Shown: in pieces, positions 13,461 to 19,707 of the stretch
Layout: the number at the start of each line of letters is the position of its first letter
Numbering within the stretch: position 1 is the first letter of the stretch
Assembly: GCF_002917095.1 (NCBI RefSeq)
Contig: NZ_PQGA01000004.1
Location: 62,001-126,000 of the forward strand
DNA: 64,000 nt
Source of the DNA: Paraburkholderia eburnea
Lineage (GTDB): Bacteria > Pseudomonadota > Gammaproteobacteria > Burkholderiales > Burkholderiaceae
Direction: 5' to 3'
The notes under the pieces: generated by a model
The model's database searches: none
The model's input: only the letters and a program-made list of their open reading frames with translations
Told to the model about the DNA's origin: nothing
Made by a program: the position numbers and the translations under genes

Positions 13461-15209
13461 GTGCAATCTAACGAACAGGCATCTGTCGAATTTCTGCCGA
13501 TCGACAGCATCCGCAAATCGCCGACGAATCCCCGCAAGCGCTTTCCGGAATCGGAACACCTCGAGCTGGTCGCGAGCGTGCGCGAGCACGGCATTCTGCA
13601 GCCGGTGCTCGTACGGCCGTGGCCGGATGAGTCGGGCCTGTTCGAACTCGTTGCCGGCGAGCGCCGCCTGCGCGCGGCAGTCGATGCACTCCTCGCGGAT
13701 GTGCCGGTACTCGTGCGGTCGCTTTCCGATGATGAGGTACTCCAGATCCAGATTGTGGAGAACCTCCAACGCCGTGACCTTCACCCGCTCGAAGAGGCCG
13801 ATGGCTACAAGGCGCTCGCCGATCGCGGACACCCACTCGACCAGATTGCTAGCGAAGTCACGCAGACACGTTCGTACGTTGCGGCACGTCTGAAACTGTG
13901 CGCCCTCACCGATCGCGTGCGCAAGCTGTTCTTCGACGGCCAGCTGACTGCCGCAACCGCACTGATTGTCGCGCGCATGCCCGCTGACCTGCAGGACGCG
14001 GCCGCGAAGGAAATCAGCACGCCGGACTGGCAAGGCGACGTGATGTCGGCGCGCGCGGCCTCTGCGCACGTGCAGCGAACGTATATGCTGCGCCTCGACC
14101 AGGCTGACTTCAAGACGTCGGACGCTGAGCTCGTGCCAGGCGTTGGCGCGTGCGGGCCATGCCCGAAGCGCACGGGCAATCAGGAAGATCTTTTCGGTGA
14201 TGTGAAGAGCAAGGATCTGTGCACGGATCCGGCGTGCTTCGCCCTGAAGAAGGAAGCTGGCGCGGCGCAAGCGCGTGCCGCAGCGGAAGCAGATGGTCGC
14301 AAGGTGATCACGGGCAAGGAAGCGAAGGCCGTTTCGCCTCATCAATATAGCGCGCTGACCGGCGGCTGGGTGAAGCTCGACGATCGCTGCGAAGGCGACC
14401 CGAAGGGCCGCTCCTATCGGCAGGTCATTGGCGCGAAAGCCGTCCGCTCGGCCGCCCTGCTCGAAGAGCCACACGCCGGCAAGCTCGTCGACGTGATGCA
14501 GCGCGCCGACCTCAAGAAGGCTCTCGCTGACAAGGGCATTCAGGTGCGTAGCACGGCGCAATCGAATCCGGCGCAGTCCGCCGAGAACGCGAAGAAGAAG
14601 GCGGCCGACGCGTACCGCGGCGCGCTATTTCAGCAGATCCGCGAGAAGCACGTCGAGACAGGCCTCGACGATTTCGATCTCAAGATCGTGGCCGTCACGT
14701 TCTACCGGCGCCTCTGGAACGAAAACCAGAAACGCATCAGCAAGCTCTACGGCTGGGGCAGCACAGCGATCAGCGAAGCCGATTTCGCAAAGAAGGTCGA
14801 CGAGTTCGAAAAGAACGATCCGGTCGCGCTCGCGCGGCTGGTGATGGACATCGCGCTGATCGATGAGTCGGTCGCTCCGTCCTACCAGACCGGTAAGCCC
14901 GAGCTGCTCGAGGCAACGGCGCGCGTGCGCGGCATCGACCCGGCCGCTGTGCGCAAGCAGGTCGAGTCGGACATGAAGCCGAAGCCCAAGGAAAAGCCGG
15001 TACCGGTCACGAAGGTGCCAGCGACGAGCGCCAAGCCGCCGGCCAAGGCCGCGCCAGCCAAGAAGGCTCCGGCAGTGAAGAAGACCGCTGCAAAGCCGCG
15101 CACGGCCGTCAGCACGCCCGTCGAGCAACCGGACAGCGCGAAGCCCACGCTCAAGCGCAGTGCCAAGTCGAAAGAACCGTGGCCTTTCCCGAACACGGGG
15201 CACCCATGA
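13461..15209 (+). CDS. ParB/RepB/Spo0J-like phage protein
   Basis: 582 residues from GTG 13461, chosen for the AAGGAG site 8 bp upstream; ATG 13422 lacks one. Residues 10-100 are a ParB N-terminal domain (IDSIRKSPTNPRKRF, REHGILQPVLVRP, ELVAGERRLRAA, IVENLQRRDLHPLEEADGY), followed by a HTH region (LDQIASEVTQTRSYVAARLK). A Cys cluster (CGPCPKRTGNQEDLF ... CTDPACF) is typical of the phage/plasmid ParB-like group. The C-terminus is an Ala/Lys/Pro-rich tail of about 80 residues. ParB boxes of this family bind DNA and CTP; its job in an integrated phage is uncertain. No parA is visible. Confidence 0.8.
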   Translation: MQSNEQASVEFLPIDSIRKSPTNPRKRFPESEHLELVASVREHGILQPVLVRPWPDESGLFELVAGERRLRAAVDALLADVPVLVRSLSDDEVLQIQIVENLQRRDLHPLEEADGYKALADRGHPLDQIASEVTQTRSYVAARLKLCALTDRVRKLFFDGQLTAATALIVARMPADLQDAAAKEISTPDWQGDVMSARAASAHVQRTYMLRLDQADFKTSDAELVPGVGACGPCPKRTGNQEDLFGDVKSKDLCTDPACFALKKEAGAAQARAAAEADGRKVITGKEAKAVSPHQYSALTGGWVKLDDRCEGDPKGRSYRQVIGAKAVRSAALLEEPHAGKLVDVMQRADLKKALADKGIQVRSTAQSNPAQSAENAKKKAADAYRGALFQQIREKHVETGLDDFDLKIVAVTFYRRLWNENQKRISKLYGWGSTAISEADFAKKVDEFEKNDPVALARLVMDIALIDESVAPSYQTGKPELLEATARVRGIDPAAVRKQVESDMKPKPKEKPVPVTKVPATSAKPPAKAAPAKKAPAVKKTAAKPRTAVSTPVEQPDSAKPTLKRSAKSKEPWPFPNTGHP

Positions 15210-15391
15210 ATGAAGAGCTGATCCGGCTCGCGCGCGAGGCCGGACTATCCGTCCAGCTCGACGCTGTGATCGGCTCGCAGCAGTACTCGAGCATCAGCGG
15301 CTCGCTCGACGCACTGCGCAGGTTCGGCGACGTGTACAGCGCGGCGCAGCGGCCCACACACGGCACGCATCAGGGAGAAGAAAACGTTTGA
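15206..15391 (+). CDS. Small hypothetical phage protein
   Basis: 61 residues starting MNEELIRLAREAGLSVQLDA and ending in a polar tail. The start overlaps the ParB-like stop (ATGA). The N-terminus repeats the LxRLAREAGL pattern common in phage hypotheticals. Function unknown. Confidence 0.55.
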   Translation: MNEELIRLAREAGLSVQLDAVIGSQQYSSISGSLDALRRFGDVYSAAQRPTHGTHQGEENV

Positions 15392-15441
15392 AAGACCGGG
15401 CGCGGCCGGGACCACCGCGCAACCAACCTACGGAGAAGTTC

Positions 15442-15867
15442 ATGAAGCGTATCAGCATCGCAATCATCGCAGCACTGAGCGTCGCAGCGGCACCGGCCGC
15501 ATTCGCAGGCAACTCGAACTCGACCACGTTCAGCGGCGGCTTCGGTTCGTCGGTCAGCACGTCGGGCGGCTCGCAGGCCGAGGCCGGCCAGAACGGCAAC
15601 GGCTATTCGTCGCAGTGGAGCAATTCGAGCGGCGGGGGCTATGCCATCGGCGGCACGGCGATCGGCGCGGGTGTCGGGAACTATGGCATGAGCGGCATCG
15701 GCGCGGGCGCATCGGGTTCGTTCGGCTATACGACCAGCACGTCGAACGCCAATGCGGGCGGCTATACGACCGGCAGCGGCTATGGCGACAGCAAGTCGGG
15801 CGTGGGCACGGACGTCTCGTCGTACGGCTACACGAACGTCAATGCGACCTATTCCTACGGCTACTAA
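15442..15867 (+). CDS. Secreted glycine/serine-rich low-complexity protein
   Basis: 141 residues. Residues 1-22 are a Sec signal peptide (MKRISIAIIAALSVAAAPAAFAG). The rest is almost entirely Gly, Ser, Asn, Thr and Tyr (GGGYAIGGTAIGAGVGNYG, repeated YGY and TTSTSN units), without Cys. It resembles cell-surface or fibre-like low-complexity proteins. Being in a prophage early operon it is a candidate lysogenic-conversion product. A GGAG site lies upstream. Function unknown. Confidence 0.7.
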   Translation: MKRISIAIIAALSVAAAPAAFAGNSNSTTFSGGFGSSVSTSGGSQAEAGQNGNGYSSQWSNSSGGGYAIGGTAIGAGVGNYGMSGIGAGASGSFGYTTSTSNANAGGYTTGSGYGDSKSGVGTDVSSYGYTNVNATYSYGY

Positions 15868-15874
15868 GCAAGAA

Positions 15875-15902
15875 GGCCTTCGGTATTGCAGTACCGAAGG
15901 CC
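15875..15902 (+). terminator. Strong hairpin between the two secreted-protein genes
   Basis: Perfect 11-bp stem GGCCTTCGGTA/TACCGAAGGCC around a TTGCAG loop, starting a few bases after the stop codon. No T-run follows, so it is not a standard terminator; it may protect or attenuate the mRNA. Confidence 0.5.
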
Positions 15903-15930
15903 CGTACAACCACCGTTGGGGGTGACGACA

Positions 15931-16464
15931 GTGAAACAGAAAATCATCATCGCGGCGTCGATTCTACTACTGGCGCACGCCGCTGGCGCAATCGCGCAGA
16001 CGTCGACGTCTGCGAGCGCCACGCAGAACTCTGCGGCCACGTCGACCGCGCAAGGGACGATCCAGTTCAGCCAGGAGCCCGAACACACGACGCAGACCAT
16101 CCGGAATGTCTCGGCGCCAGTGCTCGGCGCATACGCGGCGAGCTTCTCGCAGATGAATTGCGGTCAGACCGTCCAGTTCGGCGGCGCGATCGCGGGCGTG
16201 TCGCTTGTCGGTGGTGCATCGCACAGCCTGCTCGATTGCAAGCTCGAGGTCGCTGCTGCCGAGACCGTGCGGCAGGCAACCGTGACGTCCGATGAGACGA
16301 CGAAAACCAATCTGCAAAAGGCCGCGATCCTCATTCGCTGCCAGGTCAGCAAGGAAGTCTATGACGCCTATCGCGCCGCCGGCTTCGACTGCAAGCTGAA
16401 GCCCGAGGAGCTGCAATCGCGCACGGATACGCAGCCGGAAAACTATCGTGTCGCGGCGAAATGA
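15931..16464 (+). CDS. Secreted hypothetical phage protein
   Basis: 177 residues from GTG 15931, preceded by a GGGGGTGAC site. A Sec signal peptide (KQKIIIAASILLLAHAAGAIAQ) leads into a Ser/Thr/Ala-rich stretch and a folded-looking part with four Cys (SQMNCG, LLDCKLEV, IRCQV, FDCKL) that may pair in the periplasm. Its stop overlaps the next start (ATGA). Function unknown; it is the second exported product in a row. Confidence 0.65.
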   Translation: MKQKIIIAASILLLAHAAGAIAQTSTSASATQNSAATSTAQGTIQFSQEPEHTTQTIRNVSAPVLGAYAASFSQMNCGQTVQFGGAIAGVSLVGGASHSLLDCKLEVAAAETVRQATVTSDETTKTNLQKAAILIRCQVSKEVYDAYRAAGFDCKLKPEELQSRTDTQPENYRVAAK

Positions 16465-16661
16465 CGATGCTCGAACGCAAACGCCGGCGCGAAGCTTTCA
16501 TGGAACAGAGCCGACGCTATCTCTTCGCGAAAGAACCGACGCCAGAGCAACTGCATGGGCTCGCGCAGTCCTTCGCAGACATGGTATCGAGCGATCGTGG
16601 CGAGCGCGTGGTGGTGATGATCGGTGGCGTTCAGATCAGTCGAGGTCGACACGATCGCTAG
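16461..16661 (+). CDS. Small hypothetical phage protein
   Basis: 66 residues starting MTMLERKRRREAFMEQSRRY: a basic N-terminal helix, then PEQLHGLAQSFADMVSS and a VVVMIGG strand. Coupled to the preceding gene. It is the last gene before the DGR target genes. Function unknown. Confidence 0.55.
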   Translation: MTMLERKRRREAFMEQSRRYLFAKEPTPEQLHGLAQSFADMVSSDRGERVVVMIGGVQISRGRHDR

Positions 16662-16717
16662 TTTTTAACCGAAGGTAACCATGACCCATAAGCGGTAACC
16701 ATCATCAAGGAGAAGCA

Positions 16718-17083
16718 ATGCAACAGATCCAGATTCCCGAGCTCGCCGAAGGCGAGATCTATCTCTGTGGGCTCGTCGATGCAAACGGCGACGTGGAACA
16801 TGCGGTCCTGCTGCGTGGCGATAACGATGCCGCGACGTGGCAAGCGCAAATGAATTGGGCGAAAAGCATCGGCGGTGATTTGCTCACGCGTGCCGAGCTC
16901 GTGATCGCCTATGAGAAACACCGCGATCAGTTCCAGAAGACTTTCTACTGGTCGAACACTCCCGACGACGACCCGGGCTATGCCGGCTGGGCCTGGTATC
17001 AGAGTTTCAGCTGCGGTGACCAGGACTGCACCAACCCGGACTACGAGTTCCGCGCCCGCGCCGTCCGCAGATTTAAAAATTAA
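16718..17083 (+). CDS. DGR target protein 1 (C-type-lectin/DUF1566-like)
   Basis: 121 residues after an AAGGAGA site. Conserved part: LAEGEIYLCGLVDANGDVEH, then QMNWAKSIGGDLLTRAELV and TFYWSN, the Lcl/DUF1566 type of C-type-lectin fold used by DGR targets. The last 30 residues (GWAWYQ...EFRARAVRRF) are encoded by VR1. At VR1 the protein differs from the TR-encoded version only where the TR has adenines. No signal peptide or tail-fibre region. Expected: a variable ligand-binding protein; ligand unknown. Confidence 0.85.
   Translation: MQQIQIPELAEGEIYLCGLVDANGDVEHAVLLRGDNDAATWQAQMNWAKSIGGDLLTRAELVIAYEKHRDQFQKTFYWSNTPDDDPGYAGWAWYQSFSCGDQDCTNPDYEFRARAVRRFKN
16983..17072 (+). repeat. DGR variable repeat VR1
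   Basis: 90 bp matching the TR at 18492-18583. I count 11 substitutions, all at TR adenines (for example AAT to AGT, AAC to TGC, CAG to CCG). The last 25 bp, running through TTCCGCGCCCGCG to CGCAGAT, is identical to TR and acts as the candidate initiation-of-homing (IMH) segment. Confidence 0.92.
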
Positions 17084-17105
17084 TCCATTCATTTGAGGTA
17101 TAGCC

Positions 17106-17464
17106 ATGCAGCAGCTTCAGCTTCCGCCGCTTGCCGAAGGCGAGATCTACATTGGCGCCATCGGCGATAAGAACGGCGATTTTCACCATGTGATTTTGCT
17201 GCCCGGCGACAGCGATGACGCCGACTGGAAGGCGCAGATGGAATGGGCAAAATCGATCGGCGGCGATCTGCCCAACCGCATCGAGCAGGCCATGCTTTGG
17301 GCCAACTTCCGCGATCTGTTCAAGAAAGAGATCTACTGGAGCAACGAGGTCTACCACCGCAATTCCGGCTGGGCCTGGTATCAGAATGTCTCCTCGGTAA
17401 CCAGTACTACACCCGCCAGACCAGCGAGTTCCGCGCCCGCGCCGTCCGCAGATTGCCCATTTAA
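17106..17464 (+). pseudogene. DGR target protein 2, frameshifted inside its variable repeat
   Basis: Starts at ATG 17106 with a GAGG site. The first 95 residues closely match target 1 (LAEGEIYIGAIGDKNGDFHH, QMEWAKSIGGDLPNRIEQ, EIYWSN). One base is missing in VR2 after WAWYQNVS, so the frame is lost; the natural end (GNQYYTRQTSEFRARAVRRL) continues in the next frame to a stop at 17464. As it stands the protein reads out of frame to a TGA at 17499-17501, which overlaps the start of target 3. Cause could be an error-prone homing event, mutation or a sequencing error. Confidence 0.75.
17363..17453 (+). repeat. DGR variable repeat VR2 (one-base deletion)
   Basis: 91 bp against the 92-bp TR. About nine substitutions at TR adenines, one adenine position deleted in the second AAC of the FNN-coding block, and one non-adenine change (TTC to GTC) right next to it. 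The 25-bp GC-rich 3' segment is unchanged. Confidence 0.88.
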
Positions 17465-17497
17465 TTTTTCATCCATTCATCAGGAGTGCATCACAAC

Positions 17498-17959
17498 ATG
17501 ATCACGCTTGAACAGATCGAGGCCGAGCATTCCCGGATCAGCGAAATGATCGCAGCCTTCCGCGCGCAGCCAATGCCCACCGAGCACATTGTTACGGGTG
17601 TGAAGATCCCGCTCGCGCCAGGGGAGCGTTATGCCGGCCTCGTGCTCGGCGAGGACGGCAAGCAGGACTATCACCTTATCCTGCTGCCCGGCGTGGCCGA
17701 TGGCGTCAACTGGAAGGCTGCATGTGAATGGGCCGCCGAGCGGGATGCATGTTTGCCCACTCGTCGCGAGCAGTCGCTCCTGTTTGCCAACCTGAAAGGC
17801 GAGTTCGAATCGGCTTGGTATTGGTCCGGCGAGCAGCACGAGGCAAACTCCGGCTGGGCCTGGTATCGGCATTTCTGCTACGGTTACCAGTACTGCAGCA
17901 CCCAGACCAACGAGTTCCGCGCCCGCGCCGTCCGCAGATTCATTCCTTCAGTAATTTGA
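17498..17959 (+). CDS. DGR target protein 3 (C-type-lectin/DUF1566-like)
   Basis: 153 residues from ATG 17498 (AGGAG 11 bp upstream; GTG 17486 would overlap that site). An N-terminal helix absent from the other targets (LEQIEAEHSRISEMIAAFRA) precedes the shared domain (LAPGERYAGLVLGEDGKQDY, HLILLPGVADGVNWKAACEW, LPTRREQSLLFANLK, YWSG) and the VR3-coded GWAWYR...EFRARAVRRF end. The variable part is rich in Tyr and Cys (HFCYGYQYCSTQT), chemistry favoured in diversified binding sites. No signal peptide. Confidence 0.85.
   Translation: MITLEQIEAEHSRISEMIAAFRAQPMPTEHIVTGVKIPLAPGERYAGLVLGEDGKQDYHLILLPGVADGVNWKAACEWAAERDACLPTRREQSLLFANLKGEFESAWYWSGEQHEANSGWAWYRHFCYGYQYCSTQTNEFRARAVRRFIPSVI
17849..17939 (+). 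repeat. DGR variable repeat VR3
   Basis: 91 bp aligned to the TR without gaps. I count 11 substitutions, all at TR adenines (CAG to CGG, AAT to CAT, AAC to TGC/TAC/AGC/ACC, TAC to TGC). The last 25 bp equal TR and the other VRs. Confidence 0.92.
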
Positions 17960-17973
17960 TCATTTAAACCATC

Positions 17974-18351
17974 GTGGCCCTGCACACCACCCTTCCCATT
18001 TATCGAGCTGCGGAAGACCTGCTCGCTGTCGTCACGGACGTTGTGGCGAATACCCAGCGGGACTTCAAGCGGCTGATTGGTGAACGCATCATCACCTGCT
18101 GCGTCGATATTATCGATTGCGTCTATCTCGCCAATGTCGCGCAGGACAAGACCCCGCACCTTGTGAAGATGATTGCGCGCCTCAATACGATCAATTCGCT
18201 GATCCGACACGGCATGAATACGCGAAAGATTCATGGGAAAGCGTATGGTCGCGTTGTCGAATTGACGACCAGCATCGGCAAGCAGGCCAATGGGTGGAAG
18301 AAGTCCGCAGGTAATCGCCCGCTCCATGGAGGTCAAGGCTTTCATGGCTGA
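17974..18351 (+). CDS. avd: Accessory variability determinant, Avd-like
   Basis: 125 residues from GTG 17974 without a strong ribosome site. The pattern LPIYRAAEDLLAVVTDVVAN, FKRLIGERI, CVDIIDCVYLAN, LVKMIARLNTINSLI, and YGRVVELTTSIGKQANGWKK fits the four-helix bundle of Avd, the basic pentameric partner of DGR reverse transcriptases. It sits between the targets and the TR/RT, as in the Bordetella phage BPP-1 DGR. Avd binds the TR-RNA and RT and is needed for mutagenic cDNA synthesis. Its stop overlaps the likely RT start by 8 bp. Confidence 0.85.
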   Translation: MALHTTLPIYRAAEDLLAVVTDVVANTQRDFKRLIGERIITCCVDIIDCVYLANVAQDKTPHLVKMIARLNTINSLIRHGMNTRKIHGKAYGRVVELTTSIGKQANGWKKSAGNRPLHGGQGFHG

Positions 18352-19684
18352 GCGATCTTTCAATCTGGTCGTGCCGCTGGCTCACGAGGCCACCGCCATG
18401 CGCACTACGGATACCGTCCGCCAGCAGGCGCTCCGGTCCGGCGCAGTTTCCCAGCTGACCAATCGGCCGGGCGACGTAGATAGCACGATATTTCCGGCTG
18501 GGCCTGGTATCAGAATTTCAACAACGGTAACCAGAACTACAACAACCAGAACAACGAGTTCCGCGCCCGCGCCGTCCGCAGATAGAAACCCGTTTTCGTT
18601 CGCCGAGCTGGTCGAGGCCTACCTCGCCTGCCGGCGCACGAAGCGCAATAGCCGTAGTGCACTCGCGTTCGAAATGCGTCTCGAACGCAACCTGCGCATG
18701 CTTTACGACGAGCTGATCGACGGAAGCTATACCCCGGGATGCTCGATATGCTTCGTGATTACCCGGCCGAAGCCTCGCGAAGTCTGGGCGGCAGATTTCC
18801 GCGATCGTGTCGTGCATCACCTGCTGTACCGCCGCATCGGGCCGCGCTTCGAGCGCTCGTTCATCGCCGACTCGTGCGCATGCATCAAGGGCCGCGGCAC
18901 GCTGTACGCCGTCGAGCGTCTTGAAGCGAAGGTGCGCTCGATCACGCAGAATTGGTCGCGCCCGGCGTATTACCTGAAGCTCGATCTCGCGAACTTCTTC
19001 ATCAGCATCGACAGGCGCATCCTGCGCGAGCTGCTATTCGCGAAGATTGCCGAGCCGTTTTGGCAGTGGCTGACCGATATCGTCCTGATGCACGATCCGC
19101 GCGCCGACTTCGTCTATCGCGGCGATCCAGCGATGATGAATCGCGTGCCGCCGCACAAGCGCCTGATGGAGCAGCCCCCGCATCTTGGCCTGCCTATCGG
19201 CAACCTCTTCAGCCAGTTCGGTGCGAACGTGCTGCTCAATGTGCTCGATCAGCGCGCGAAGCATGTGCTCGGCGCGCGGCACTATATCCGATACGTCGAC
19301 GACTTCCTGTTCCTGCACGAGTCCGCAGACTGGCTTAACGCGGTCCTCGCCGACCTGACGGAATTCCTGCCGGCGCAGCTCGGCGTGCGCATCAACCCGC
19401 GCAAGACGATCCTGCAGCCAGTCGAAAGAGGTGTCGATTTCGTCGGGCAGGTGATCAAACCGTGGCGTCGTGAGACACGCAAGCGCTCGCGCAACGAAGC
19501 ACTGCGGCGCGTCGAATCCACGCCGGATGCCGATCTGATGCCCGTCGCCAATTCCTATTTCGGCCTGCTACGCCAGGCAACCGCCAGCCACCAGGATCGC
19601 GCGCAGCTCGCAAACGTCGTGCGCTCGCGCGGGCGCGCTGTCGATGCGGCGCTGACGAAAACTTTCCGCGGGCGCGCCGCCTGA
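18344..19684 (+). CDS. DGR reverse transcriptase
   Basis: 446 residues if started at ATG 18344, which overlaps the avd stop and has GGAGG 11 bp upstream. RT motifs: ELVEAYLACRRTKRNS and FEMRLERNLRMLYDELIDG at the N-terminus, CFVITRPKPREVWAADFRDR, VHHLLYRRIGPRFE, YYLKLDLANFFISID, GLPIGNLFSQFGANVLL and catalytic RYVDDFLFL (YVDD). QPVERGVDFVGQVIKPW follows. This is the group-II-intron-like RT clade of DGRs. Between 18344 and the first RT motif the frame passes through the whole TR without a usable ATG/GTG/TTG after it, so the TR is probably translated as a Thr/Arg-rich linker. Confidence 0.92.
   Translation: MAERSFNLVVPLAHEATAMRTTDTVRQQALRSGAVSQLTNRPGDVDSTIFPAGPGIRISTTVTRTTTTRTTSSAPAPSADRNPFSFAELVEAYLACRRTKRNSRSALAFEMRLERNLRMLYDELIDGSYTPGCSICFVITRPKPREVWAADFRDRVVHHLLYRRIGPRFERSFIADSCACIKGRGTLYAVERLEAKVRSITQNWSRPAYYLKLDLANFFISIDRRILRELLFAKIAEPFWQWLTDIVLMHDPRADFVYRGDPAMMNRVPPHKRLMEQPPHLGLPIGNLFSQFGANVLLNVLDQRAKHVLGARHYIRYVDDFLFLHESADWLNAVLADLTEFLPAQLGVRINPRKTILQPVERGVDFVGQVIKPWRRETRKRSRNEALRRVESTPDADLMPVANSYFGLLRQATASHQDRAQLANVVRSRGRAVDAALTKTFRGRAA
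18492..18583 (+). repeat. DGR template repeat TR
   Basis: 92 bp with about 26 adenines, mostly in AAC codons (an AAC codon can mutate at its A positions to 15 amino acids but to no stop codon). In the target frame it would encode SGWAWYQNFNNGNQNYNNQN then EFRARAVRR. It matches VR1-3 from CCGGCTGGGCCTGGTAT to the common CGCAGAT end and diverges on both sides. It lies between avd and the RT core, inside the RT reading frame in a different phase. Confidence 0.93.
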
Positions 19685-19707
19685 CCACCACTCACGAGGA
19701 TTGAACC

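Noticed and set aside
13332..14561. A 409-codon minus-strand frame
   Set aside because: Antisense to the ParB-like gene; no motif and no ribosome site.
15388..15441. Upstream extension of the Gly-rich secreted protein
   Set aside because: The signal peptide starts at 15442, and the earlier start would put 18 charged residues before it.
17243..17464. A separate 73-codon gene covering VR2
   Set aside because: Its end is the natural C-terminus of target 2 displaced by the deletion; the start has no ribosome site, so it is the other half of a frameshifted gene.
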